From: Halalkalibacter oceani
GTDB taxonomy: Bacteria > Bacillota > Bacilli > Bacillales > Bacillaceae_D
DNA length: 64,000 bases
Reading direction: 5' to 3'
Assembly: GCF_023715705.1 (NCBI RefSeq)
Contig: NZ_JAMBOS010000006.1
Location: forward strand, 62,001 to 126,000
Position numbers and translations under genes: made by a program. Positions 27,233-34,876 of the stretch are shown here, piece after piece (position 1 is the first letter of the stretch; every line of letters starts with the position of its first letter). The notes below the pieces were generated by a model, which had not been told where the DNA came from, did no database searches, and worked only from the letters and a program-made list of their open reading frames with translations.

Positions 27233-27254
27233 GCTAAGTTCCCTTAGCTTTTTT
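27233..27254 (+). terminator. Terminator between lacI-type gene and the acid operon
   Basis: GCTAAG-ttcc-CTTAGC is followed by six T residues, separating the regulator transcript from the downstream operon. Confidence 0.75.
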
Positions 27255-27264
27255 CAAAGAAGAA

Positions 27265-27279
27265 ATGTAAGCGCTTTAT
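27265..27279 (+). promoter_or_regulatory. Candidate cre site before the organic-acid operon
   Basis: ATGTAAGCGCTTTAT has the central AAGCGCTT dyad and matches the CcpA consensus WTGNAANCGNWNNCW with one mismatch. It lies 39 bases before the first gene, fitting carbon catabolite repression of a catabolic operon. Confidence 0.55.
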
Positions 27280-27317
27280 TTTAGTGAATGAGACTTTATT
27301 AATCCGGAGGTGCTCTA

Positions 27318-28163
27318 GTGAAACCAATTCGTTCCCTTTTATTTTGTCCTGGAAATAACGAGAAAATGGTGATGAAAGCAATCAGCTCGGAGGCTGATGC
27401 TGTCGTGCTCGATTTAGAAGACGCGGTCGCGATTGAGCAAAAAGAGCAAGCGAGACGACAGCTGATTGCTACATTGGAGGATAGCGACCTTTCTCCAAGA
27501 ATTTTTATCAGAATTAATGATCGACAGACGGCTTTTTTTGAAGCCGATTTACTCGCTGTCGCCACGTTGAAAGATGTTAGCGTGATTATTCCGAAAGTCG
27601 AGCAAAAGGAGGATATTCATAAAGCGGTAGAAAATTTGCGGAAAGGGGCGGTCGATGGCGCCGAGAGAAGAATAAGTCCCATTCTTGAAACGGCGAAAGG
27701 CATTATCAATGCCTATGAAATTGCTACTGCCTCTGACAAGATTTGTGCGCTCTCTTTCGGCGCTGTCGATTTTGAACTTGATATAAACGCGATTCGGACT
27801 GAAGGAGGAGATGAATTTCTCTATGCGAAATCCCACCTCGTCATCGCCTCACGGGCTGCGGGAATTGCGCCGCCAATTGACAGCGTCTATCCTGATTTTC
27901 AGGATGATCATGGTCTACAGCAGGAATCCTTTAAAGCCAAATCGCTCGGTTTTCAAGGAAAGGGAGCTATTCATCCGAGACAGCTTGGTATTATCAACCA
28001 AGTGTTTTCTCCGACGAAGGAGGAAGTAGACTATGCCACAGCAGTAGTCGAAGCATTTGAAGAGGCAGAGAGGAATGGGCTGGCCTCAATTAAGCTTGAT
28101 GGAAAAATGATTGATTATCCTGTTTATAAAAAAGCGCAGCAGATACTAGCGTATCGCAATTAG
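27318..28163 (+). CDS. CitE-like lyase (HpcH/HpaI aldolase family)
   Basis: GTG 27318 follows GGAGGTGC (281 aa). The TIM-barrel features of CitE/malyl-CoA lyase proteins are present: 'RSLLFCPGNNEKMVMKA', the metal-proximal acids in 'AVVLDLEDAVA', 'IFIRINDRQTAFFEADL', the Glu in 'SPILETAKGIINAYEIA' and the Asp in 'ALSFGAVDFELDI'. Stand-alone members split citramalyl-, malyl- or related CoA thioesters into acetyl-CoA or propionyl-CoA and a 2-oxo acid. A CoA-transferase in the same operon would make the thioester substrate, so this is the cleavage step of a dicarboxylate pathway. Confidence 0.86.
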   Translation: MKPIRSLLFCPGNNEKMVMKAISSEADAVVLDLEDAVAIEQKEQARRQLIATLEDSDLSPRIFIRINDRQTAFFEADLLAVATLKDVSVIIPKVEQKEDIHKAVENLRKGAVDGAERRISPILETAKGIINAYEIATASDKICALSFGAVDFELDINAIRTEGGDEFLYAKSHLVIASRAAGIAPPIDSVYPDFQDDHGLQQESFKAKSLGFQGKGAIHPRQLGIINQVFSPTKEEVDYATAVVEAFEEAERNGLASIKLDGKMIDYPVYKKAQQILAYRN

Positions 28164-28193
28164 CACTCATGTCTTTTTCTAATTCGGAAATGA

Positions 28194-28382
28194 TTTATTC
28201 TGCTTACTTCGATTTTCAGTTCAGCGATTGGCGGCGGGGATTTTACGGAGTTATTTACAAGGCCGTTTAGCGGAACGATTTTGACATTGGCGCTTCTCGC
28301 TATTTTCTTCCCGCTGATCAAATCGCTTATCAAGCGGATCAAAGGCAGTAATAAGGACGTAGGTGTTGATAATAAAGGATAA
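28194..28382 (+). pseudogene. C-terminal remnant of tctA (tripartite tricarboxylate transporter)
   Basis: A 62-codon open frame without a start codon reads as the end of a TctA permease: '...SSAIGGGDFTELFTRPFSG' then hydrophobic 'ILTLALLAIFFPLIKSL' and a basic tail. The F-T-R-P motif followed by a last membrane segment is characteristic of the TctA C-terminus. The frame is closed upstream by a TGA, 28 bases after the stop of the lyase gene. The full protein has about 500 residues, so about 90 per cent of tctA is missing, along with any tctC and tctB. This is most simply an internal deletion in an operon that once carried its own uptake system. Confidence 0.72.
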
Positions 28383-28397
28383 TTGAAGGTGGTATAT

Positions 28398-29600
28398 ATG
28401 ACAAATGAGAGCAGATTACCGTTAGCTGGATTACGGGTAATTGATGCATCGTCAATCATCGCAGGACCTAAATTGGCGACATATCTTGGCGATTTCGGAG
28501 CTGAAGTGATCAAGGTTGAACCTCCGAAAGGAGACGCTTTAAGGTACGCCGGGAAGATTAAGGATGGCAAGTCATTAGAATGGAAGCTGATGTCGCGGAA
28601 CAAGAAGCCGATTACCTTGAATTTGGGGACGGAGAAAGGGCAGGAGCTGTTTTACCGGTTATCGAAGTCAGCGGATGTCGTGATTACCAATTTCCGCCCC
28701 AATACATTGAAAAAGTGGAACATTGATTACGAAAATTTATCGGCCGTAAATGAAAAATTAATTATGGTGAAAGTTTCTGGATTTGGGGAAAGCGGGCCTT
28801 ATAGCAGCCGGCCGGGATTTGGCACATTGGCAGAAGCAATGGGCGGCTTTGCCAATATGAATGGTTTTCCGGATAGCGGACCACTCCTGCCGAATTTTGC
28901 GCTCGCCGATCAAGTTACGGCCTTGCTCGGGGCATTCGCGACGATGACGGCGATCTATGAACGCGAGCATTCTCCTGATGGAAAAGGACAGTCGATTGAT
29001 TTGCCGATTTATGAAGCGTTAATGGGTATTTTAGGAAATCAGGTGATGGAGTATGACCAGCTCGGCGTCCTGCCAAAACGAATGGGAAATCGTTCGGAGT
29101 GGTCCGTTCCAAGAAACCTGTACCAAACGAAAGACAAAAAATGGGTTGCTGTTTCGGGCACGGCGCCATCGATCGTCGAAAGAATCTTTAAGGCCATTGG
29201 ACGGGAGGAGTTAATTGACGATCCGCAGTTTAAAGATAACCAGGCGAGACTGCAACATGCCGACGAGCTCGAACAAATTATGGCCGACTGGATGATCAAC
29301 CATACTCAGGATGAAATTCTCGAACGATTTATGAAGTATGAAGCAACCATTGCCCCTGTGTACAATACGGCGGAAATGTTGCAGGATCCACATTTTACTT
29401 TCCGTGAGAATTTTATCGATGTACCGGATTCTGATTTCGGTACGGTAAAAATGCTTAATGTCATTCCAAAATTTTCCCGCACGCCAGGGAAAATCAGAAA
29501 TACAGGGCTCGAAAAAGGGAGCTGCAATGATGAAGTTTATCAGGAGCTCGGCTTGAGCGCAGAAGAAATAGAAGCGTTCAAAAAAAATAATATTATATAA
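28398..29600 (+). CDS. CaiB/BaiF family CoA-transferase
   Basis: I choose ATG 28398 behind GAAGGTGG (400 aa); a TTG at 28383 opens the frame earlier. Class III CoA-transferase features are clear: 'LPLAGLRVIDASSIIAGPKLATYLGDFGAEVIKVEPPKGD' at the N-terminus and the catalytic Asp in 'NFALADQVTALLGAFATM' near residue 170. It should move CoA from a donor such as succinyl-CoA or acetyl-CoA to a dicarboxylate, giving the thioester cleaved by the CitE-like lyase. It starts just after the tctA remnant, so the deletion left the gene intact. Confidence 0.9.
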   Translation: MTNESRLPLAGLRVIDASSIIAGPKLATYLGDFGAEVIKVEPPKGDALRYAGKIKDGKSLEWKLMSRNKKPITLNLGTEKGQELFYRLSKSADVVITNFRPNTLKKWNIDYENLSAVNEKLIMVKVSGFGESGPYSSRPGFGTLAEAMGGFANMNGFPDSGPLLPNFALADQVTALLGAFATMTAIYEREHSPDGKGQSIDLPIYEALMGILGNQVMEYDQLGVLPKRMGNRSEWSVPRNLYQTKDKKWVAVSGTAPSIVERIFKAIGREELIDDPQFKDNQARLQHADELEQIMADWMINHTQDEILERFMKYEATIAPVYNTAEMLQDPHFTFRENFIDVPDSDFGTVKMLNVIPKFSRTPGKIRNTGLEKGSCNDEVYQELGLSAEEIEAFKKNNII

Positions 29601-29617
29601 GCGAGGAGAGCGGGAGG

Positions 29618-30727
29618 ATGAATTTTAACATTGCGACATTACCAGGGGATGGCGTTGGGCCGGAAGTGATCACGGAGGGAATCAAAGTGCTTCAGGCCGC
29701 TGAGAAAATCGTTAGCGGGTTCAGCCTTGATTTTCAAAAGTACGATGCCGGCGCGGGCTACTATCTCAGAACGGGTGACGTGTTTCCCGATTCTTCCTAC
29801 GAAGCATGCAAAGAAAGTGATGCGATTTTTTTAGGTAGTATGGGCATGCCTGAAGTGGTCTGGGAGGATGGAACAGAGGTTCAGGGGAGAGTCATTTTAA
29901 CATTGCGCTTTGAGCTTGACCTGTTTGCCGGAGTGAGACCGGTGAAATTATTTAAGGGTGTCAAAACTCCGTTGGAAAACAAAGAAAACATTGACTTAGT
30001 TATTGTGCGTGAAAATACGGAAGGCTTGTTTACATCCTTTAAAGGAGGGAGCCAGATCGTCAATCAGGTCGTCGCCGACACGATGATGATTTCCAGAACA
30101 GGGACGGAAAAAATTTGCGATTATGCGTTCAAGCTGGCCCAAAAAAGAAACGGCCGGGTCAGCGACCGCCAAAAAGTGGTGACATGCTGTGACAAAAGCA
30201 ATGTCTTTAAGTCGCTTGCTTTTTTTAGAAAGGTATACACGGAAGTGGCCGAGCAATATAAGGGGAATGTGGCAACCGATTACGCCTACATTGACGCTCT
30301 GTCCTTATGGTTGATTCAAAATCCACAAAACTATGACGTTATCGTTTCGGAAAATATGTTTGGCGACATTCTCTCGGACTTGGTCGCCGCTTTAGTCGGT
30401 GGAATGGGAATGGCCCCGTCAGGCGACATCGGGTACAATCACGCGATGTTTCAGCCGGCCCATGGCTCTGCCCCGACGATCGCCGGGAAAGGAATCGCCA
30501 ACCCGATCGCCACGATTTTATCAGGGGCGATGATGCTCGACTGGCTTGCTGATAAGCATCAATACGAAGCAGCGCGGCAAGCCGCATTGCTGATCGAAAA
30601 AGCGGTCGCCAGCGCTATTGCTTCCGGGGTGAAAACACGTGACATTGGCGGTGAAAGTTCAACTGCTGAGCTGGGAAATACAATTGTGAAGGAGATGGAA
30701 AAGATCCCTGTCGGCGAGTTGCGGTAA
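29618..30727 (+). CDS. Isocitrate/isopropylmalate dehydrogenase family protein (tartrate/malate type)
   Basis: The 369-residue protein belongs to the beta-decarboxylating dehydrogenase family. It has 'IATLPGDGVGPEVITEGIKVL' at the N-terminus, the substrate loop 'VIVRENTEGLFTSFKGG' near residue 130, the metal acids in 'YDVIVSENMFGDILSDLVAALVGGMGMAPSGDIG' near 240-270, and 'HGSAPTIAGKGIANP'. It oxidises and decarboxylates a 2-hydroxy acid such as D-malate, tartrate or a 3-alkylmalate with NAD and Mn/Mg. As the last gene of the acid operon (17 bases after the CoA-transferase) it is unlikely to be the leucine enzyme LeuB. Confidence 0.87.
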   Translation: MNFNIATLPGDGVGPEVITEGIKVLQAAEKIVSGFSLDFQKYDAGAGYYLRTGDVFPDSSYEACKESDAIFLGSMGMPEVVWEDGTEVQGRVILTLRFELDLFAGVRPVKLFKGVKTPLENKENIDLVIVRENTEGLFTSFKGGSQIVNQVVADTMMISRTGTEKICDYAFKLAQKRNGRVSDRQKVVTCCDKSNVFKSLAFFRKVYTEVAEQYKGNVATDYAYIDALSLWLIQNPQNYDVIVSENMFGDILSDLVAALVGGMGMAPSGDIGYNHAMFQPAHGSAPTIAGKGIANPIATILSGAMMLDWLADKHQYEAARQAALLIEKAVASAIASGVKTRDIGGESSTAELGNTIVKEMEKIPVGELR

Positions 30728-30840
30728 AAGCAGCCTGCCCCTTTATCGAGAAAGGATAACGACAAAAGCTGTACCAGGTGAGCAGAGGGTAGAGTAAAGA
30801 CACCTTTTTTATAGGTGTCCCCCAATACCGTTCTATATAA

Positions 30841-30880
30841 AGAGAACAGGGAAGAAAGTATCCTTTCCCCTGTTCTCTTT
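30841..30880 (+). terminator. Terminator of the organic-acid operon
   Basis: AGAGAACAGGG (30841-30851) pairs over 11 bases with CCCTGTTCTCT (30868-30878), followed by T residues. A smaller hairpin (GACACCT/AGGTGTC, 30800-30819) precedes it. Confidence 0.75.
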
Positions 30881-30899
30881 AGCAAGCCTCTCCCTTACA

Positions 30900-31421
30900 T
30901 CACATATCGGCACGCCAGACGATTGATCCGTTAAGGTTTTCGTAATCGACCTCAACCTCAAAATGATGCTTCTCGTAAAAATGGATGAGTCTGTCAATAT
31001 GATCCCAGTCGCGCTTGGCGAGGTCGCCTTTGATGTATTGGACGTTTTGCGCTTTGGCGTGGTCCTTTAAATATTTCATACAGATCGAGCCGAATCCTCT
31101 GTTTTCCTGCCCTTTAATGTCACCAATGTGAATCGTGTGGGGAGTCTCATACTGTGCCTGGATTGAGAAATCCCACTTGCCGCGGTCGGCAGTGTTGCAT
31201 TGATTGAGCATGATTTTACAAAGGTGGCCGTCATCAACCATTGACACAATCACCCATTCTTCTTCATTCGTCGGCTCAATGCCGATTACTTTCCATCTTT
31301 TGGCGATCTCTTTCATGTTCTCTTGCATCCGAAAAAGCTGAAATTCCAGTTCTTCTAAGTTCTGTTCGATTTGTTCAGGCGTTTTTTGCTCTTCCTTCGC
31401 GCGTAGCTGCGTTAAAAGCAC
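30900..31421 (-). CDS. GNAT-like acetyltransferase with coiled-coil N-terminus
   Basis: GTG 31421 lies seven bases after AAGGAGAGGAG, giving 173 residues; a longer GTG start overlaps that site. The first 50 residues form a charged helix with heptad spacing. The rest shows GNAT strands, including 'TIHIGDIKGQENRGFGSICMKYLKDHAKAQNV', whose G-Q-x-N-R-G-F-G loop is the acetyl-CoA-binding motif A, and 'IDRLIHFYEKHHFEVEVDYEN' near the end. The acceptor is unknown. It is a single gene convergent with the organic-acid operon. Confidence 0.72.
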   Translation of the reverse strand: MLLTQLRAKEEQKTPEQIEQNLEELEFQLFRMQENMKEIAKRWKVIGIEPTNEEEWVIVSMVDDGHLCKIMLNQCNTADRGKWDFSIQAQYETPHTIHIGDIKGQENRGFGSICMKYLKDHAKAQNVQYIKGDLAKRDWDHIDRLIHFYEKHHFEVEVDYENLNGSIVWRADM

Positions 31422-31560
31422 CGAATCACTCCTCTCCTTGCTCACAAATACATTATTATAATAGGAGAAGTGAAAATGTGCAACCGTTCAGGCGACCGGC
31501 GGATGGCATGCTGTACGAAGGGAAATCCGCACAGCGCTCTGCCTTTAAAAACACAAGTTG

Positions 31561-32232
31561 TTAATCAGGAAATGGATACGTCCAGAAACGTTCGATCGTC
31601 AGCCATTTCCAGGCATCCTCGTCACCGTCGGCCCATTTTTGCTCCATTTCCGGAAGCATCCACGCGGTTTGTGAAAGATGGGCGTACATCGCCGCCTTTT
31701 TCTGCTCGGTAAATTCGCTCACGTCAATTAACACATCAGGCGGCCCGATTTCTGCTTCATGATTATTAGAGAAGGCGATCGCATATAATGGGGGTCTTTC
31801 TTCCTTATCCAGCTTGCTCATCGCGCGAACGACAGCGCGGGCGGTCGCTTCATGATCGGGATGGACCGAATAGCCTGGATAAAAGGAAATGACGAGGGAC
31901 GGTCTGACTTCATCGAGAAGGTCCGACACTAAGGCGGTCATCTTGTCATCATCTTCAAATTCAATCGTTTTATCCCTGAAGCCCATCATCCGTAAATCCT
32001 TGATGCCCATCGCTTCAGCAGCTTTTACGAGTTCTTTTCGGCGAATTTCCGGTAAAGATTCACGTGTTGCAAAAGGCGGGTTGCCAAGATTGCGCCCCAT
32101 TTCGCCGAGCGTCAGGCAGGCATAGGTGACAGGGGTATCATTTGCCGTATGCATCGAAATCGTGCCGGAAACGCCGAATGCTTCGTCATCGGGATGGGGG
32201 AATATAACTAATACATGTTTTTCTTTCCTCAT
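31561..32232 (-). CDS. bshB2: Bacillithiol biosynthesis deacetylase BshB2
   Basis: The 223-residue protein is a LmbE/PIG-L zinc deacetylase. The metal-binding 'FPHPDDEAFGVSG' is at the N-terminus, and the distal His is in 'GYSVHPDHEATARAVV' near residue 115. It removes the acetyl group from N-acetylglucosaminyl-malate in bacillithiol synthesis and may also act on bacillithiol conjugates. It is preceded by yojF after 15 bases, the same pair as yojF-yojG in B. subtilis, which separates BshB2 from BshB1. Confidence 0.92.
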   Translation of the reverse strand: MRKEKHVLVIFPHPDDEAFGVSGTISMHTANDTPVTYACLTLGEMGRNLGNPPFATRESLPEIRRKELVKAAEAMGIKDLRMMGFRDKTIEFEDDDKMTALVSDLLDEVRPSLVISFYPGYSVHPDHEATARAVVRAMSKLDKEERPPLYAIAFSNNHEAEIGPPDVLIDVSEFTEQKKAAMYAHLSQTAWMLPEMEQKWADGDEDAWKWLTIERFWTYPFPD

Positions 32233-32247
32233 GATAGGACACTCCTC

Positions 32248-32595
32248 TTATTCAAATGGCTGTTTACTAAGTTCCAATGCAACTGCAAGCTTGCCGTCAA
32301 AGCCGTGTCCGGCCAAAAGCAGCCTTCCTTTTTCATCCAGCTCGTAATGAGTAAGCCCTTCCGCATAAACCCAGCCGATCTTCAGCTTAAGGCCGACACG
32401 ATACGGACCGGTGCCGATGATTTTTCCATGTTCATACTCGATCAGAGCATTGCGAATATAAGCGCTTGCTGAAAAGAAATTTTCATCGTGATGCGAGGCG
32501 TAGGCTCCATTTGTCGTTTCTAAATGAAGATAGACCTCCTGCCGGGCAAATTGGTTGAGGTAGGCTTGCACCTCGTCAAGTGAAATCAGTTCCAT
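32248..32595 (-). CDS. yojF: YojF family protein (DUF1806)
   Basis: The 115-residue cytoplasmic protein matches B. subtilis YojF in size and position directly before bshB2. It has 'QEVYLHLETTNGAYASHHDENFFSASAYIRNA' and 'GLKLKIGWVYAEGLTHYELDEKGRLLLAGHGFDGKLAVALELS' features. It has no catalytic motif that I recognise. Constant pairing with bshB2 suggests a role in bacillithiol metabolism, for instance as a partner or modulator, but this has not been shown to my knowledge. Confidence 0.88.
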   Translation of the reverse strand: MELISLDEVQAYLNQFARQEVYLHLETTNGAYASHHDENFFSASAYIRNALIEYEHGKIIGTGPYRVGLKLKIGWVYAEGLTHYELDEKGRLLLAGHGFDGKLAVALELSKQPFE

Positions 32596-32741
32596 ATGCT
32601 CCTCCTTTAATCCTCACTGCTAGATGATTTATAATAAGTATAATCCAAGCTTTAGCAAACAACCAATGAATTTGACTCATCGTCATTTGCCAAAGCAGAG
32701 GTTGCCAGCATCAGACAATGGAGTAGGGTAAGGGGGAGCCG

Positions 32742-33551
32742 ATGAAAGATTATAACGAACACAACGAGAACGAGCAAAAAGAAGAAGAATATGAGGAACC
32801 ATCTCTGGAGGACTTTTTAGCCGAAGAGGAGGAAACCGAAGAAGATAAGGCGCAGCGTCTTAAAAAGAAACGCTGGATTCGTCTGGGCGTTTTTATGATA
32901 GCAGGTTTGCTGCTCTTACAAGGAGTCAGCAGTTTATTCGCTTATTTCTCCCGTGATGTGATTGAGCTGTCGCGGACGTCTGAACAGGTCATTCAGGAAG
33001 AGGATGTTGAAGCCTATATGGAAGCGGTCGTGACGATTCAGGGCCAGGGAAACAGAGGAACCGGTTTTGCCATTACCTCTGACGGCTATTTGCTGACAAA
33101 TCATCATGTTATCGAAAATAGGCAGCCGTTAGCGGTGACGTTCCCAAATGGCGATATTTATCAGGCGGAAGTGATTGAAGCAGTGGAGGAAGTTGATGTC
33201 GCGCTGTTAAAGGTGGAAGGGGAGCAATTGCCTTTCTTGCCTCTGCGCCAAGAATCCGCTGAGGCAGAGGAACAAATTTTTGTGATTGGTAATCCGCTCA
33301 CGCAGACGCAAATCGTCAATCGCGGGGAAATTATCGAAAATCAGAGCGCCTATCAGACGATGAGAATTTCCAATTCTATTTTTCCTGGTCATAGTGGGAG
33401 TCCGGTTTTATCAGCAGACGGAGAAGTGGTCGGCGTCGTCTATGCCCGCTCAGTTCCGGGGCTGTGGAGCGGGGAAGAACGCTACGGTCTGGCGATCCCG
33501 GTTGAGGAAGTGTTCAACGCGCTTCCTGAGCTTGAGGAGATTCTGTTCTAA
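32742..33551 (+). CDS. Membrane-anchored trypsin-like serine protease (HtrA-related, no PDZ)
   Basis: The 269-residue protein has a very acidic cytoplasmic N-terminus (residues 1-40), one membrane span (about 45-69), then an extracellular S1C protease fold. The catalytic triad is readable: His122 in 'LTNHHVIEN', Asp152 in 'EEVDVALLKV' and Ser218 in 'FPGHSGSPVLSADG'. It lacks the PDZ domain of HtrA/HtrB proteins, ending directly after the protease, so it is shorter than usual (about 400 aa). It may degrade misfolded exported proteins or process one target. No CssRS-type regulator is nearby. Confidence 0.87.
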   Translation: MKDYNEHNENEQKEEEYEEPSLEDFLAEEEETEEDKAQRLKKKRWIRLGVFMIAGLLLLQGVSSLFAYFSRDVIELSRTSEQVIQEEDVEAYMEAVVTIQGQGNRGTGFAITSDGYLLTNHHVIENRQPLAVTFPNGDIYQAEVIEAVEEVDVALLKVEGEQLPFLPLRQESAEAEEQIFVIGNPLTQTQIVNRGEIIENQSAYQTMRISNSIFPGHSGSPVLSADGEVVGVVYARSVPGLWSGEERYGLAIPVEEVFNALPELEEILF

Positions 33552-33609
33552 CCGGATGGCGAAGGCAGGGGCTTTCAACCAGACCCCTGCTCATTCCTTA
33601 CGAATCGCT

Positions 33610-33666
33610 TTGATTTTGTGAGGAGAAATAGTATACTGATTTTACATAGGATACCTTAGTAATGTA
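33610..33666 (+). promoter_or_regulatory. csoR promoter region
   Basis: TTGATT (33610-33615) and TATACT (33632-33637) are 16 bases apart. Just downstream, TACAT (33643-33647) and ATGTA (33662-33666) form an inverted repeat around GATACCTTAG. This may be part of a CsoR site; evidence is weak. Confidence 0.45.
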
Positions 33667-33680
33667 GAAGGGGGCATGTT

Positions 33681-33977
33681 ATGGAGGACGTGAAAAAAGT
33701 CGACCATCGACACGATAAAGAAAAAGAACAATTGGTAAATCGCTTGAAGCGGATCGAGGGTCAGGTGCGTGGCATTCAAAACATGATTGAAAATGATCGC
33801 TACTGTGTTGATATTCTCATTCAAATCTCTGCGATCCAAGCAGCAATGAAAAAGGTCAGCTTGCATTTGATGGAGGATCATACACGCCATTGTGTGAAGG
33901 ATGCGATTCAGAAGGGAAATGGCGATGAGGCGATTTCAGAATTGATGGAAGTCGTTGAAAGGCTGACAAAGATCTAA
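33681..33977 (+). CDS. csoR: Copper-sensing transcriptional repressor CsoR
   Basis: The 98-residue all-helical protein has the DUF156 fold, with 'LVNRLKRIEGQVRGIQNMIENDRYCVDILIQISAI' and the copper ligands Cys42, His67 and Cys71 ('EDHTRHC'). This C-H-C set separates CsoR from FrmR/RcnR relatives. Cu(I) binding releases it from DNA. It precedes copZ by 42 bases, with an operator-like element in between, as in B. subtilis. The expected copA ATPase gene does not follow. Confidence 0.92.
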   Translation: MEDVKKVDHRHDKEKEQLVNRLKRIEGQVRGIQNMIENDRYCVDILIQISAIQAAMKKVSLHLMEDHTRHCVKDAIQKGNGDEAISELMEVVERLTKI

Positions 33978-33984
33978 TTGGATA

Positions 33985-34004
33985 TACCCTACTATCGTAT
34001 TGTA
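33985..34004 (+). promoter_or_regulatory. Candidate CsoR operator before copZ
   Basis: TACCCTAC (33985-33992) and GTATTGTA (33997-34004) flank four bases. The arrangement resembles the B. subtilis copZA operator as I recall it (TACCCTAC, four G, GTATGGTA). It lies 15 bases before the copZ start. Confidence 0.55.
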
Positions 34005-34019
34005 AAGGAGTGGTGAATT

Positions 34020-34235
34020 GTGAAAACGATTGAAATTAAAGTGGAAGGGATGTCATGCCAGCATTGCGTCGCGGCGATTGAAAACAGTGTCGGTAAGCTG
34101 TCCGGCGTCGAAAAGGTTCAGGTCGATCTTGGAAAAGGGACAGCGACGGTTTCGTACAATGAAGGAAGCGTTGCTCAAGCAGCAATTGAAAAGGAAATTG
34201 AAGAGCAGGGTTACGACGTCGTATCTTCTTCATAA
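34020..34235 (+). CDS. copZ: Copper chaperone CopZ
   Basis: GTG 34020 follows AAAGGAGTGG. The 71-residue protein is a single heavy-metal-associated domain with the Cu(I) site Cys13-x-x-Cys16 in 'VEGMSCQHCVAAIE' and the closing 'EEQGYDVV'. It normally hands Cu(I) to the exporter CopA. A terminator follows at 34276, so in this genome the operon stops here and copA must be elsewhere or absent. Confidence 0.94.
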   Translation: MKTIEIKVEGMSCQHCVAAIENSVGKLSGVEKVQVDLGKGTATVSYNEGSVAQAAIEKEIEEQGYDVVSSS

Positions 34236-34275
34236 TGTAAAACGACCAGTCGCGCGTTGCACATAGCCGCTGCTT

Positions 34276-34313
34276 AAAGGTTGCGCTTTCCTTGATTGTC
34301 GCAGCCTTTCTTT
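34276..34313 (+). terminator. csoR-copZ terminator
   Basis: AAAGGTTGCG (34276-34285) pairs with CGCAGCCTTT (34300-34309) over ten bases including one G-U pair, followed by a short T-rich tail. The remaining sequence up to ywbE holds no gene. Confidence 0.65.
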
Positions 34314-34466
34314 CGTTATTCATCCTATCACGGGTAAGGAAAGTGAAAAATATACGATGACTCAGAAGCAGGCTATCAGCCTCGCAGATCAGGTGTGACG
34401 ATTGTGGGTTCTTACACATGAAAGCTGTATTGGTGCAAAAAATAGCTAAAGGAGGTGGAAATTAAC

Positions 34467-34676
34467 ATGCAGGCAGGTACGAAAAGAAGCGACATTAAAG
34501 CAGGAATCGAAGTCGAGATTGTCCTGAAAAAGGATCAGCGCTCGGGAAAGACAACGAGAGGAACAGTTAAGGATATTTTAACGAATTCCGCTACACATCC
34601 GCATGGAATTAAAGTCCGGCTCGAGGATGGGCAGGTTGGCCGGGTGAAAACGATTCTTTCGAGTCAGGGAGAATAA
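34467..34676 (+). CDS. ywbE: YwbE family protein (DUF2196)
   Basis: ATG 34467 lies eight bases after AAAGGAGGTGG (69 aa). The protein matches the small YwbE family: 'KRSDIKAGIEVEIVLKKDQRSGKTTRGTVKDILTNSATHPHGIKVRLEDGQVGRVK' features, which look like a KOW/SH3-like barrel with basic surface. Such a fold often binds RNA or ribosomes, but no function is established to my knowledge. It stands alone. Confidence 0.85.
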   Translation: MQAGTKRSDIKAGIEVEIVLKKDQRSGKTTRGTVKDILTNSATHPHGIKVRLEDGQVGRVKTILSSQGE

Positions 34677-34677
34677 G

Positions 34678-34794
34678 AAGGGCGGCCCAGCGCCCTTCAC
34701 CTTGAAAGGCTGCATAAAGAAACTGCTTGAGTGCCAAAGGGTTCCCCGCCAACTAGCCCGTGGTGAGAAACCGATTGACAACGAGGCCACTGAA
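34678..34794 (+). repeat. Dispersed intergenic repeat, copy 2 (diverged), with hairpin
   Basis: It begins with AAGGGCG-gcccag-CGCCCTT just after ywbE and ends with a tail (34740-34794: GGTT, TAGCCCGTGGTGAG, ACCGATTG, CGAGGCC). The tail aligns with the tails of the repeats near 25.2 and 45.6 kb. Another hairpin (TGAAAAAGT/ACTTTTTCA) follows at about 34803-34839. Confidence 0.4.
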
Positions 34795-34876
34795 AAGCTG
34801 TTGAAAAAGTGAAAATCGTACTTTTTCAGCGGCTTCTTGACAACGGCGTGACCAAATCGTCGTACCGGGCTGCTTT

